Source of the DNA: CAZCDS01 sp964497585
GTDB lineage: Bacteria > Desulfobacterota > Desulfomonilia > Desulfomonilales > Desulfomonilaceae
Direction: 5' to 3'
DNA length: 64,000 bases
Assembly (NCBI GenBank): GCA_964497585.1
Contig: CAZCDS010000027.1
Location: 18,087 to 82,086, forward strand
A program made the position numbers and the translations under genes. The notes beneath the pieces are model-generated. The model did no database searches and was not told the DNA's origin. It worked only from the letters and a program-made list of their open reading frames with translations. Positions 43,141-51,889 of this stretch are shown here, in pieces (positions within the stretch are counted from its first letter, which is position 1; each line of letters starts with the position of its first letter).

Positions 43141-43163
43141 AAAAAAAAAAGCCCGACCGGGCT
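43141..43163 (-). terminator. Intrinsic terminator of the outer-membrane protein gene
   Basis: On the minus strand AGCCC-GGTC-GGGCT forms a short stem-loop (43150-43163) followed by nine to ten T (43141-43150). It lies about 120 bases beyond the stop codon of the barrel protein gene at 43283. The rest of the 43036-43282 gap holds no gene. Confidence 0.85.
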
Positions 43164-43282
43164 GTAGAGCTGGGAGGGTCACGGCCGAGGAGCGGTCGGG
43201 CTGAAGAATCGGTCTTCCCATGCCGTACGGAAGGTCAGTGGAGCGTCGGGTCCCTCCGAAATACCCGACACATCCGATCAAA

Positions 43283-44302
43283 TCAGAAGATGAATCCCAT
43301 CTTCACAAATCCACCCTCGATGGAGGTGTCGATGCGTTTGAAATCATTGTAGCCTTTCTTGAACTGGACGAACCGGTACCCACCTGCAAGGTATCCCCAT
43401 CTCCCTCTACCCAAGGGAATGCTGTACTTCAACTGAGTCATCAGATCCCCACCGCAGGCCTCGTCGAGAAAGGCCACACCACCGCGACATTCGAGGGAGA
43501 GTGTGTCGCAGAAACTTGCCGTCCGCAAACAGCGCTCGAATTCCAAACCTGCCATCGCCATATTCAGATCATTGTCAAAAGTACTCCCGCCAAATCCGCC
43601 AATGCCCGCCCCAACGACGCTGATCTTTTCGTCCATGCGAACGTAGTCTCCGAACACACTCACCCTAGCCCTGTACGTCCGGATCGCGTCATAGACGAGC
43701 CCGGCCCGATGGTACAGCCTTTGCCAGACAACCTGAACGCCCTGGCCAAAGCCGATGTTCCAGCCTTCAGGATTTCCGGATCCCCGAATCTCCATGGGCA
43801 TGAGCGTGTATCGCATGGCCCACCTGGGGCGGAACCGGTAACGGATGGACATTGAGGGCACGACATAGTGGTCAGGCACCCCAAGCTGAGTGTTCAGATC
43901 CATATCCTCCTGCCAGCCCCACTGGCCAAACCCAATCCCAAATCCGAACTGGTTATTCAGGTTGCCAAACCTGAGTTTTCCTTTGGTTCTGGCAAAGATT
44001 GCCGAGACCTCCATCTCCCAGCCCCTTATCTTTGGCACCGGCAAGTAGCAGCCCCCGATCCATCGGCCCGCAAGCCGACTCGGGGGACGGACCTTTCTCA
44101 CGGCACGAACCTTCTCGATGCGCCGTGCTTTGACCACGGGATCGATGGTAGCCTGGTAGCTCGGTGAAGGTGGAGCGTAGAGGTCTTCCGGCGCAGCGGG
44201 CGCGGCTGCCTGCATGACCGAATAGGCGTGCGCGGTTGCCCCCCATGTAAGGACCATAAAGAGCAGAGGTATAGCTATCTTATAGGTATTTCTTGTCAAC
44301 AT
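43283..44302 (-). CDS. Predicted outer-membrane beta-barrel protein
   Basis: The 339-residue product has a signal peptide (IAIPLLFMVLTWGATAHA). After an Arg/Pro-rich linker it alternates aromatic and glycine residues in short strands (WEMEVSAIFARTKGKLRFGN, FGFGIGFGQWGW, SMSIRYRFRPRWAMRYTLMP, GRWGYLAGGYRFVQFKKG) and ends in phenylalanine (KMGFIF), as outer-membrane barrels do. Four cysteines in the middle (ERCLRTASFCDTLSLECRG...EACGG) may form disulfides. I cannot assign a function; an outer-membrane channel or structural protein is likely. GGGAGGGAGGGT before the ATG is a strong ribosome binding site. Confidence 0.72.
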   Translation of the reverse strand: MLTRNTYKIAIPLLFMVLTWGATAHAYSVMQAAAPAAPEDLYAPPSPSYQATIDPVVKARRIEKVRAVRKVRPPSRLAGRWIGGCYLPVPKIRGWEMEVSAIFARTKGKLRFGNLNNQFGFGIGFGQWGWQEDMDLNTQLGVPDHYVVPSMSIRYRFRPRWAMRYTLMPMEIRGSGNPEGWNIGFGQGVQVVWQRLYHRAGLVYDAIRTYRARVSVFGDYVRMDEKISVVGAGIGGFGGSTFDNDLNMAMAGLEFERCLRTASFCDTLSLECRGGVAFLDEACGGDLMTQLKYSIPLGRGRWGYLAGGYRFVQFKKGYNDFKRIDTSIEGGFVKMGFIF

Positions 44303-44911
44303 ACCCTCCCTCCCAGGGACAAAAATCTGTTATCACGGGCTTTTACTTATAAAAAAAATTCTGTCAAGAAAAAAATGACTAAAGATCAACCAATTAACAT
44401 AAGAAACTAGAATTAAAATGAAATTCCGAATGCCTAAATACGAAGAAATAACTTGAAGATCAAATCAAATCATGTGGAATTAATTAGATAAATAACCGTC
44501 AATGCGTCGGCATCAGATATCTCTAAAACCGTTTAAAAAGTAATTATATAGGCTTGTTAACACTATCTAATTTAAGAAAAACAAGGGCTCGGACCAGCCC
44601 CCCAAGAGACCCGGCCGACCTCCCGCACACCCCCAATACTCCCTCGCTCACCGCGCACCGCGTACGAGACTGGCCTTTTCACAATGACTCCGGTAACATC
44701 GGGGTCGGTTGCGGATACGCGTGCATCCACGGATCAGCCCGGAGTGGACCGGCGATGAACGATTCTACCAAGCATTCTGCGGGAGGTGCGGAAGGCGGTC
44801 TTTTGCAGAAAAGAGAGCCCTCCGCAATCTTTCCATAAGAAATCTGCCATTTCTTTTTTGGCAAGTGCTGTGACCGAGACGTCTGTGTTTTCACGGCGGG
44901 GAGGAGCACCA
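44303..44911. other. Long AT-rich divergent intergenic region
   Basis: From about 44330 to 44580 the DNA is strongly AT-rich by eye, unlike the GC-rich surroundings, with runs of A and T. It lies between the barrel protein gene (minus) and the ankyrin gene (plus) and should hold both promoters; a minus-strand TTGACA occurs at 44362-44367. From 44590 to 44911 composition returns to normal and no gene is clear. Confidence 0.5.
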
Positions 44912-47569
44912 ATGATAACAACTCGTACCCGGATGACCAGGATGATCACGACAGCGGGAGTCTTGCTTTTCATTCTGGCACCTGTATCAGGATTCGCGAC
45001 CGAACTCTCACTGAACGAACAACTGCTGCGGGCAGCCGAAAAGGGGTCTCTGGATCAGATCAAGACGTTGCTGGCAAAAGGCGCGGACGTCAATGCCAAG
45101 GGCTCGTACGACAGAACGGTCCTGACGCGCGCTGTTGGATCGGGAAATCCCGAAGTGGTGAAGTTCCTTATCGACAAGGGAGCCGACATCAATGCCAAGA
45201 CCAAATGGGGCCGCACGGTCCTCATGGCCGCTGCGGAGTCGGGAAAACTTGAAGTCGTGAAATTCCTCATCAATAAGGGGCTCGACGAGAATGCGAAGGA
45301 CCAAGACGACCGCACGGTCCTCATGTACGCGGCGGGGTCGGGAAATCCCAAACTCGTGAGATTTCTCATTGATAAGGGGCTCGAAGAGAATGCGAAGGAC
45401 CAAGACGGCCGAACGGTCCTTACGTACGCTGCTAGGTCGGGAAGACCAGAACTCGTGAAATTCCTCATTAATGAAGGCCTCAGCGTCAATGCCAAAACCA
45501 AAGGCGGCTACACGGTCCTCATGGCCGCGACGGAGTCGGGAAAACTTGAAGTCGTGAAATTCCTCATCGATAAGGGAGCCGACATCAATGCCAAGACCAA
45601 ATGGGGCTTAACGGCTCTCACCTTCGCCGTCGATCCGGGAAATCCCGAAGTCGCGAAACTCCTTATCGACAAGGGAGCCGACATCAATGCCAAGGACAAA
45701 GACGACCGAACGGTCCTCATGGCCGCTGCCCGGTCGGGAAATCTCGAAGTCGTGAAACTCCTCATCGAAAGAGGCGCCGACGTGCGTGCGAGGGATCGAC
45801 ACGAGCGAACGGTCCTCATGCACGCCGCCGCGTCGGAAAATCCCGAAGTCCTGAAAGCCCTCATCGAGAAAGGAGCCGATGTCAATGGGAAGACCAGACG
45901 CGGTAACACGGCTCTCGAGGCCGCTGCCTGGTGGGGAAATCTCGAGGTGGTTGAACTCCTCGTCGACAGGGGAGCGGACATCAATGCCAAAGATCTAGAC
46001 GGCGACACGGTCCTCACGGCTGCCGTAGAGCGGGGACATCTCCAAGTCGTGAAATTCCTCATTGATAAGGGCCTTGATGTGAATGCCAAGACCAAGGACG
46101 GCACTACGATTCTCATGAAGGCCTCCGGGTCGGGAAATCTCGGACTTGTGAAGTTCCTCATTGATAAGGGCCTCGACCTGACTGCGAAGACCGAGAGCGG
46201 CGCCACGGCCCTCATGAGCGCAGCCTCGGAGAAAAATCTCGAGGTCTTGAAATTCTTTTTGGATAAGGGCGCCGACGTCAATGCCAAAACCAAGAGAGGC
46301 CACACGGCCCTCCTGCTCGCTGCTTCCGGGTGGGGGAATCTCGAAGCCGTAGAACTCCTCGTCAATAGGGGAGCCGACGTCAATGCCAAGGACGAATCAG
46401 GCTACACGGCCCTCAGGAAAGCTGCCAAGTCGGGAGATTTCGAAGTCGTGAGACTCCTCGTCGACAAGGGAGCCGACATCAATGCCAGGGACAAATACGG
46501 CCGCACGGTCCTGATGGAGGCTGCCGAGAGTGGATATCTCGAAGTTGTCAAATTCCTCATCGATAAGGGAGCGGACCTCAATCCCAGGGACAAACGAGGC
46601 AGAACGCTCCTCATCTACGCTGCCGGCTCGCGAAATCTCGAACTTGTGAAATTCCTCATCGATAAGGGTCTGGACGTGAACGCGAAGAGCAATCGCGGGT
46701 ATACGGCCCTCAGGGCCGCCGTAGGGTCGGGAAAGTTCGAACTTGTGAAATTCCTCATCGATACGGGTGCCGACATCAATACCAAGGACAAAGACCGCGA
46801 CACGGTCCTCATGGCCGCTGCGGGGTCGGGAAATCTCGAAGTCGTGAAACTCCTCATCGAAAAAGGCGCCGACGTGCGTGCCAGGGATCGAGACGAGCGA
46901 ACGGTACTCATGCGCGCTGCCCGGTCGGGAAATCCCGAACTCGTGAAACTCCTCATCGGCAAGGGAGCCAACGCGAATGCAAAGAATAGTACGGGGTACA
47001 CAGCCCTCATGTACGCTGCCAGACTAGGAAATCTCGAGGTCGCGAAACTTCTTGTCGAAAAAGACGCCGACGTGCGTGCGAGGGATCGAGACGAGCGAAC
47101 GGTCCTCATGTACGCTGCTGGGTCGGGAAATCCCGAACTCGTGAAATTCCTCATCGATAAGGGGCTCGACGAGAATGCCAATGACCAAGACGGCCGAACG
47201 GTCCTCATGTACGCTGCCAAGAGTGGAAATCTCGCGCTAGTGAAATTGCTCATCGGTAAGGGAGTCGACGTCAATGCTAAGACCAAAGGAGGCCGGACGG
47301 TCCTCATGTACGCGGCCGTGTGGGGAAATCTCGAACTCGTGAGATTCCTCATCGAAAAGGGAGCCAATGTCAATGCCAAGACCAAACGTGGCCATACGCT
47401 CCTGACGTACGCGGCCCTGGGGGGAGAGCTTGAAATCGTAAAGCACCTCGTCGAAAAGGGGGTCGACGTGAATGCCACGGACAAGGACGGTAAGACGGCT
47501 CTGAGCTATGCTTCCGCCAGGAAGGTGTCCGACGTTGTTCGGTACTTGAAGGCTCACGGCGCGAAGTGA
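44912..47569 (+). CDS. Exported protein of about 26 ankyrin repeats
   Basis: The 885-residue protein has a signal peptide (MITTAGVLLFILAPVSGFA) and then consists almost wholly of 33-residue ankyrin repeats from residue 32 to the end, close to 26 in number. The consensus reads D.DGRTVLMYAA.SGN.E.VKFLIDKGADVNAK, with TALM/TVLM, SGNLE and KGAD marks at the usual places. Ankyrin arrays bind other proteins. In an exported protein a scaffold or shielding role in the periplasm or on the surface is possible. Some repeat blocks are almost identical, implying recent duplication. GGAGGAG six bases before the ATG fixes the start; the frame is open further up to 44786. Confidence 0.93.
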   Translation: MITTRTRMTRMITTAGVLLFILAPVSGFATELSLNEQLLRAAEKGSLDQIKTLLAKGADVNAKGSYDRTVLTRAVGSGNPEVVKFLIDKGADINAKTKWGRTVLMAAAESGKLEVVKFLINKGLDENAKDQDDRTVLMYAAGSGNPKLVRFLIDKGLEENAKDQDGRTVLTYAARSGRPELVKFLINEGLSVNAKTKGGYTVLMAATESGKLEVVKFLIDKGADINAKTKWGLTALTFAVDPGNPEVAKLLIDKGADINAKDKDDRTVLMAAARSGNLEVVKLLIERGADVRARDRHERTVLMHAAASENPEVLKALIEKGADVNGKTRRGNTALEAAAWWGNLEVVELLVDRGADINAKDLDGDTVLTAAVERGHLQVVKFLIDKGLDVNAKTKDGTTILMKASGSGNLGLVKFLIDKGLDLTAKTESGATALMSAASEKNLEVLKFFLDKGADVNAKTKRGHTALLLAASGWGNLEAVELLVNRGADVNAKDESGYTALRKAAKSGDFEVVRLLVDKGADINARDKYGRTVLMEAAESGYLEVVKFLIDKGADLNPRDKRGRTLLIYAAGSRNLELVKFLIDKGLDVNAKSNRGYTALRAAVGSGKFELVKFLIDTGADINTKDKDRDTVLMAAAGSGNLEVVKLLIEKGADVRARDRDERTVLMRAARSGNPELVKLLIGKGANANAKNSTGYTALMYAARLGNLEVAKLLVEKDADVRARDRDERTVLMYAAGSGNPELVKFLIDKGLDENANDQDGRTVLMYAAKSGNLALVKLLIGKGVDVNAKTKGGRTVLMYAAVWGNLELVRFLIEKGANVNAKTKRGHTLLTYAALGGELEIVKHLVEKGVDVNATDKDGKTALSYASARKVSDVVRYLKAHGAK
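45014..47560 (+). repeat. 99-bp tandem DNA repeats inside the ankyrin gene
   Basis: The coding DNA repeats with a 99-base period about 26 times. Blocks near 45200 and 45540, and near 45700 and 46800, are close to identical over 100 bases or more. Such DNA is prone to slippage and to mis-assembly in short-read data. It also creates long antisense open frames that are not genes. Confidence 0.85.
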
Positions 47570-47654
47570 CCCGCGGAGACTCTGATGCCAATGTGCGACC
47601 AAACAAGTCACATAGGCCGACCCGGCCGGCCACACGCAAAATCCCGCGGTACCC

Positions 47655-47823
47655 CATAGGCGTTAACTTAAAGGATCTCGGCATGTGATTTCAAATAGTT
47701 AACTCAAATGCATCCCGTCACCCCGGACTTGATCCGGGGTCCAGAACATATTGAAAAGACTGGATTCCCGCTTCCGCGGGAATGACGGACGAAAGAATTG
47801 GTCTCCTTAACTTAACGCCTATG
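47655..47823. mobile_element. MITE-like element with imperfect terminal inverted repeats
   Basis: The ends CATAGGCGTTAACTTAAAGG (47655-47674) and CCTTAACTTAACGCCTATG (47805-47823) are inverted copies with one mismatch and one gap. They enclose 130 bases with no coding frame. Size, terminal repeats and non-coding content fit a miniature inverted-repeat element moved by an unknown transposase. No clear target duplication is visible. Confidence 0.55.
47716..47787. repeat. Double-palindrome repeat core within the MITE-like element
   Basis: Two short hairpins lie back to back: CCCCGG...CCGGGG (47721-47739) and TTCCCGC...GCGGGAA (47765-47782). They are bracketed by GTCA...CCAG and CTGG...TGAC. This wording is a common dispersed intergenic repeat type in proteobacteria. 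Confidence 0.55.
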
Positions 47824-47880
47824 CCCCCGCACCCTCCTTTCTCAAAGCTCAGCCTTCGGCCGCAGCCAAAAGACATTCAA

Positions 47881-47970
47881 CCGCAGATGTCGCAGATTAT
47901 GCCGATGAACAAGTGAGAGACAACACTGATGTTCTACTTCTTTCATCTGTGCCATCTGCGCAATCTGCGG
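47881..47970. repeat. Second inverted repeat built on CGCAGAT units
   Basis: The left arm at 47881-47909 and right arm at 47942-47970 are imperfect inverted copies of 29 bases made of CCGCAGAT/CGCAGAT units, with a 32-base loop. It follows the MITE-like element after 57 bases. No gene is seen in 47570-48051. Confidence 0.5.
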
Positions 47971-48051
47971 ATAGACCTCTCAATGATCTTCACGCATGGA
48001 CAAGAAACGCACAGACATGGATAAAGGGCAGCCACGTGAATGTCATTGATT

Positions 48052-48942
48052 CTAACGCTCACTGATATCAGGCACTTCCGCGAGCGCTTCCCTGTATCGG
48101 AGACTTTCCGGCTCTCCGCCGCGCAGATCGATCGCGGTAACTTGCTCCTGAGGAACCCAGGGAACCCACTGGGCCGGGTCCGTGGAGACGAAGAAGACGA
48201 TCGAGGGGACACCGAGCCCCGCGGCCAGGTGACTCATCCCCGAATCGTTTCCGATAAAGAGCGATGCTCCGCCGAGCTCTCGACAAATCTCCTCCAGAGG
48301 GCGGTTCTCGAGGAGAACCGCGCCTGGCAGGTTGAACAGCTCATCCCACCCCGGTTGGTCTTTAAGGAACCCATCAGCTTCTCCGAGTGTTATGGTGACG
48401 GGCCATCCTTTGGCTCCAGCCATGTTTGCCACGTAACCGACAAGGAAATCCAACGGAACGCACTTGTCCGGGCCTCCGCTTCCGGGATGGAACCAGATGA
48501 TCTCTCTCTTAATGACGGGCGCCAGATGGAGGAGCGCCGGTCTCCTTTGAGGAACCTCCAGACCGAGTCGCTCGTGAAGACATTCCACCACGTGCCTACC
48601 CGCCGCGGGAGCTGATTTCGCGGAGTGAAGTCGTTTCGTTCCGTTTTGTTCGAGGCTGCGGATCAGATCGTCCGGATTGTTGAGCATGACGTACGCTTCG
48701 TGGAAGGTGCAGGGGGGGGTCCGATTGGCTCCTGGTTCGAAGAGCCAGAGCCATTTCGGATCATCAAGAGCGCGGAATCCGACGTCAGTCGGGATGATTC
48801 CCCGGTATGCCCGGGTTCCCAGGAGGACGGTGCGCGACCGAGGGTGTTTCTCACGAATGGACTGGAGCACTGGCAGCCCCAATATGGTATCGCCGAGAGC
48901 GCCGGGTCGAATCACGAGGATGGAATCTTGTTCAGTTCTCAG
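48052..48942 (-). CDS. GT9 (heptosyltransferase-like) glycosyltransferase
   Basis: The protein of about 296 residues has the GT9 start ILVIRPGALGDTILGLPVLQSI. Later it shows IIWFHPGSGGPDKCVPLDFL and FIGNDSGMSHLAAGLGVPSIVFFVSTDPAQWVPW, the usual donor-binding region. It resembles WaaF/WaaC/RfaQ-type enzymes and is shorter than waaF at 20327. It probably acts on LPS or another glycan. The start is unclear: no ATG lies near. A CTG at 48942 has GGGAGA six bases upstream, and a GTG at 48915 is the alternative. The gene directly follows the MFS transporter on the same strand. Confidence 0.8.
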   Translation of the reverse strand: MRTEQDSILVIRPGALGDTILGLPVLQSIREKHPRSRTVLLGTRAYRGIIPTDVGFRALDDPKWLWLFEPGANRTPPCTFHEAYVMLNNPDDLIRSLEQNGTKRLHSAKSAPAAGRHVVECLHERLGLEVPQRRPALLHLAPVIKREIIWFHPGSGGPDKCVPLDFLVGYVANMAGAKGWPVTITLGEADGFLKDQPGWDELFNLPGAVLLENRPLEEICRELGGASLFIGNDSGMSHLAAGLGVPSIVFFVSTDPAQWVPWVPQEQVTAIDLRGGEPESLRYREALAEVPDISER

Positions 48943-48983
48943 ATCAAATCTCCCGCCGGCATGGGAGGAAAGGCCTCCCCCGC

Positions 48984-50294
48984 CTAGTCCGCTGGGTCCG
49001 TCGCAGGAGGAAAGGTCTCCTTCATGGCGAAGGTGGACGCGAGCGCAGCAATTGCAATCACGAGCAGGATACCGAGCACCGCTGAGTACGCGTCGAGTGG
49101 GTAGGCTCCCGCTTCGCTCCGCGGATAGGCATCGAGCACCTTGCCGAGAAAGACTTGCATGAGTGCTCCGCCCAAGAAGGGAAAGAGATTCACTGTCCCG
49201 ACCGACGTGCCCGCCATTTGCATCGGAAACAGCTCCTTGGTCGTGGTGAAGGCAATGGGCACTACGGAGGCCGCAAAGACGCATAAGAAGAATACGACAA
49301 GGTAGAGCGTCCATCCGGGAAGCCCCGCAGGGGCCATGTAGAGGACGATGAGTTCACCTACAAGCAAGGCCGTGGACAACATCAGAACCTTCTTTCGGCT
49401 CTTGAGCACCCGATCGGAAAGGAAGCTCATGACGGGGCTGCCCAGGATGAGACCGAGGGCGATCATGCTGAGTACGGAGCCGACCTCGCCCTTGCTCATG
49501 CCGTACACGTGTTGCAGGTAAGGTCCTGCCCAGAGACCTGCGAAACTGAAGAAGATGCCGGTTGCGAGAGTGAACCAGATGGCAAGGGGCCAGAATAAAG
49601 GCTCGGTAACAACGCGGCGGGCCCCTTCCCAGAGGGGGATCTCCTGCGGAGGTGGCGCCGTCCCGCCGTCATTGCGGTCGATTTCTGCGACAGCGGGCCA
49701 TCCCATGTCCTGGGGTCGGTTCCTGACGATGATCCAGACGAGGACTGCGATCACAAGTGTCAGAACGCCGATAACCTGAAAGGATGCGCGCCACCCGATC
49801 CATGCACTGAACAGGGCCAACGGTCTCGTGGCCAGGAAGACGCCCACACCTCCCATGATGTTAACTATTGAGGCCATCAGGGCAAATTCGTTGGGTCGGA
49901 ACCATTGGGAAAGGAGTTTCATGGTGGGAATGAAGACCATGGCCACGCCTATTCCGACCATGACGCGCGCGGCAACCGCGAGTCCGGCATTGGGGGCCAG
50001 TCCGAAGAGGATGCTTCCAGCCACAGCGATGAGAAGAAAAAGAGTGGTGGTCAGCCGGGGGCCGAGGGAGTCTGAAAGCAGGCCTGCGGGCAATTGCAGA
50101 CACGCGTAGGGATAGAAATATGCCGACGCCATCAGTCCCACCAGGCCCGCAGAGGCCTGAAAGGCCCTCTGGAGGTCGACAGCAACCACTGCAGGACACT
50201 GCCTGTGGAAATAGACGAAAACGTAAGCCAGTGCCATGATTCCGAACACAAGCCACCGGTAACGTAATGCCTTTCGGACGTCGGACTGATCCAT
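48984..50294 (-). CDS. MFS transporter
   Basis: The 436-residue protein has about twelve hydrophobic segments and a central charged loop near 205-230. The conserved MFS loop after helix 2 is GLLSDSLGPRLTT. Residues FHRQCPAVVAVDLQRAFQASAGLVGLMASAYFYPYACLQLPAG are typical of the organophosphate/anion symporter-like branch (GlpT or hexuronate type). The substrate is unknown. The ATG at 50294 has GGAG eight bases upstream; an ATG at 50315 and a longer frame exist. It lies 41 bases before the GT9 gene, and both may be one unit. Confidence 0.87.
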   Translation of the reverse strand: MDQSDVRKALRYRWLVFGIMALAYVFVYFHRQCPAVVAVDLQRAFQASAGLVGLMASAYFYPYACLQLPAGLLSDSLGPRLTTTLFLLIAVAGSILFGLAPNAGLAVAARVMVGIGVAMVFIPTMKLLSQWFRPNEFALMASIVNIMGGVGVFLATRPLALFSAWIGWRASFQVIGVLTLVIAVLVWIIVRNRPQDMGWPAVAEIDRNDGGTAPPPQEIPLWEGARRVVTEPLFWPLAIWFTLATGIFFSFAGLWAGPYLQHVYGMSKGEVGSVLSMIALGLILGSPVMSFLSDRVLKSRKKVLMLSTALLVGELIVLYMAPAGLPGWTLYLVVFFLCVFAASVVPIAFTTTKELFPMQMAGTSVGTVNLFPFLGGALMQVFLGKVLDAYPRSEAGAYPLDAYSAVLGILLVIAIAALASTFAMKETFPPATDPAD

Positions 50295-50450
50295 AGGTTT
50301 CGCTCCGGATTCCATGCTGATTTTGTTCAGCAGATAAGGGCCAGCATCCCAGCATAGCAGAATAGCAGGCGACCTTCTCGACAAAACTTCGAGAAGACAG
50401 GTCTGCGCAGTGGGATCAAGGAGGTTTCGTCGCAAGCAGGAAAATCCGGG

Positions 50451-50466
50451 AATTGTTTAGACAATT
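50451..50466. promoter_or_regulatory. Inverted repeat next to the moeA promoter
   Basis: AATTGT-TTAG-ACAATT is a perfect inverted repeat (six-base arms) ending directly before the -35 box of the moeA promoter. The position would suit an activator or repressor site. No regulator can be named. Confidence 0.4.
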
Positions 50467-50495
50467 TTGACATAACCAGTGCGTGCTGATATAGT
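50467..50495 (+). promoter_or_regulatory. Strong sigma-70-type promoter of the moeA pair
   Basis: TTGACA (50467-50472) and TATAGT (50490-50495) are separated by 17 bases, a near-consensus promoter. The predicted start lies about 40 bases before the ATG of the first moeA gene. Confidence 0.7.
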
Positions 50496-50539
50496 TGATC
50501 CGCCGGTAGCATTTCGTTTCCAACACACGAGAATGAACA

Positions 50540-51889
50540 ATGGTCAAGCCGTTTCTCCGGGTCTTACCTCTTGAAGACGCACGGGAGCTTTTGCGCCGTT
50601 TCGGTCCATTGGAGGCTGAGGATGTCGCATTGGAAGCCGCGGTTTTCCGCGTGATCGCCGAGCCTGTGACCGCTCGGGAGGATCTTCCGGGCTTTGATCG
50701 CTCTACCATGGACGGATTCGCGGTGCAGTCCGTGGACTCGTTCGGAGCCACGGAATCGTCGCCTGCTTTGTTCACTGTCATCGGCGAAGTGACCATGGGG
50801 GAAGTGGGCGAATTCGAGGTCCGGCGAGGGCAAGCCGTGCGGGTTTGGACGGGAGGCGCACTCCCGGAACCCTGCGACGCGGTGGTGATGGTCGAGCACA
50901 CGCAGGAATTGGATGAACGCACGATAGAGGTCTTCAAAGCAGTCGCTCCTTTTGAGAACGTCGTTCGGCGCGGGGAGGATTTCGAGAAAGGGCAAACCCT
51001 GCTCCGAACGGGGCACAGACTTCGGCCCCAGGACATAGGGCTCCTAGCAGCTATGGGGAGGCCGGCGGTAAAGGTCTATCGAAGGCCGAAGGTGGCGCTC
51101 CTGAGTTCCGGGGATGAGATTGTGCCGATTGAGGACAACCCTCCTCCCGGATGCATGAGGGATGTCAACCGTCATTCGCTGCACGCGATGGTTCTCCAGG
51201 CTCACGGAGAGCCGATCTGGATCGGCATCGCTCCCGATCAGCTTACGGGACTCTCCGCTCTCATAGAAAAAGGTCTTGAACTGGGGGATATAACGCTGAT
51301 CTCCGGCGGCAGCTCCATGGGGAGCAGAGACCTCGTGATCGAGGCCCTCAAAGGTTACCCCGATTCGGAGATACTCCTGCACGGCGTGTCGATTTCTCCG
51401 GGAAAGCCGCTCATCGTTGCCCGAGTGGGCTCACATCCGGTCGTAGGGCTACCCGGCCACCCCGTCTCCGCGATGGTCTGCTTTGAACAATTCGTCGTAC
51501 CGCTCATGCGGCGCCTGGAAGGCGAGAACACCCTAAAGCCGTTTCTCTACCCTGCATGCGGAGCCATTCTCAGCCGTAACGTACCGTCTCGGGAAGGGCG
51601 AACTGATTTCGTCCGCGTGCGTTTGTCGAGAAAAGACGACAATCTCATAGCGATTCCCGTTCCCGGCAAGTCCGGGATGATCTCCGCCATGGTCCGGGCA
51701 CACGGCTGCATACGCATCGGCGCTGATTGTGAGGGCCTGTACAAGGGGGACCGGGTCGAGGTCCACCTCTTTTCGAACTGGGTTGAGGATGCTGTTGAGA
51801 AGGAACATCTATCTGGACATGAAGCCTCCGGCGGAAGCGCTGGAGATTTTCTTGAGACGCCTGAACAGGAGCGGCTTTCCAGGGTCTGA
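50540..51889 (+). CDS. moeA: Molybdopterin molybdenumtransferase MoeA
   Basis: The 449-residue enzyme inserts molybdate (or tungstate) into adenylylated molybdopterin. It shows the MoeA marks DLPGFDRSTMDGFAV, GEVTMG, VRVWTGGALPEPCDAVVMVE, VRRGEDFEKGQTLL, ALLSSGDEIVP, ISGGSSMGSRD, SISPGKPLIVA and GLPGHPVSAMVCFEQFVVP. All the domains appear complete. The C-terminal 30 residues are a variable tail. A second moeA-like gene starts inside the 3' end of this one (overlap about 95 bases), so the pair is coupled. Confidence 0.93.
   Translation: MVKPFLRVLPLEDARELLRRFGPLEAEDVALEAAVFRVIAEPVTAREDLPGFDRSTMDGFAVQSVDSFGATESSPALFTVIGEVTMGEVGEFEVRRGQAVRVWTGGALPEPCDAVVMVEHTQELDERTIEVFKAVAPFENVVRRGEDFEKGQTLLRTGHRLRPQDIGLLAAMGRPAVKVYRRPKVALLSSGDEIVPIEDNPPPGCMRDVNRHSLHAMVLQAHGEPIWIGIAPDQLTGLSALIEKGLELGDITLISGGSSMGSRDLVIEALKGYPDSEILLHGVSISPGKPLIVARVGSHPVVGLPGHPVSAMVCFEQFVVPLMRRLEGENTLKPFLYPACGAILSRNVPSREGRTDFVRVRLSRKDDNLIAIPVPGKSGMISAMVRAHGCIRIGADCEGLYKGDRVEVHLFSNWVEDAVEKEHLSGHEASGGSAGDFLETPEQERLSRV

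Noticed and set aside
45508..47484. Long antisense open frames within the ankyrin gene
   Set aside because: They repeat every 33 codons because the sense strand repeats; they are composition shadows.
45014..47560. Regular 99-base spacing considered as a CRISPR-like array
   Set aside because: There are no constant repeats with variable spacers of 30-40 bases. The period is one ankyrin repeat.
50436..50539. Molybdenum-cofactor riboswitch before moeA
   Set aside because: The leader after the predicted start is only about 40 bases, too short for the Moco aptamer, and no matching stems were seen.
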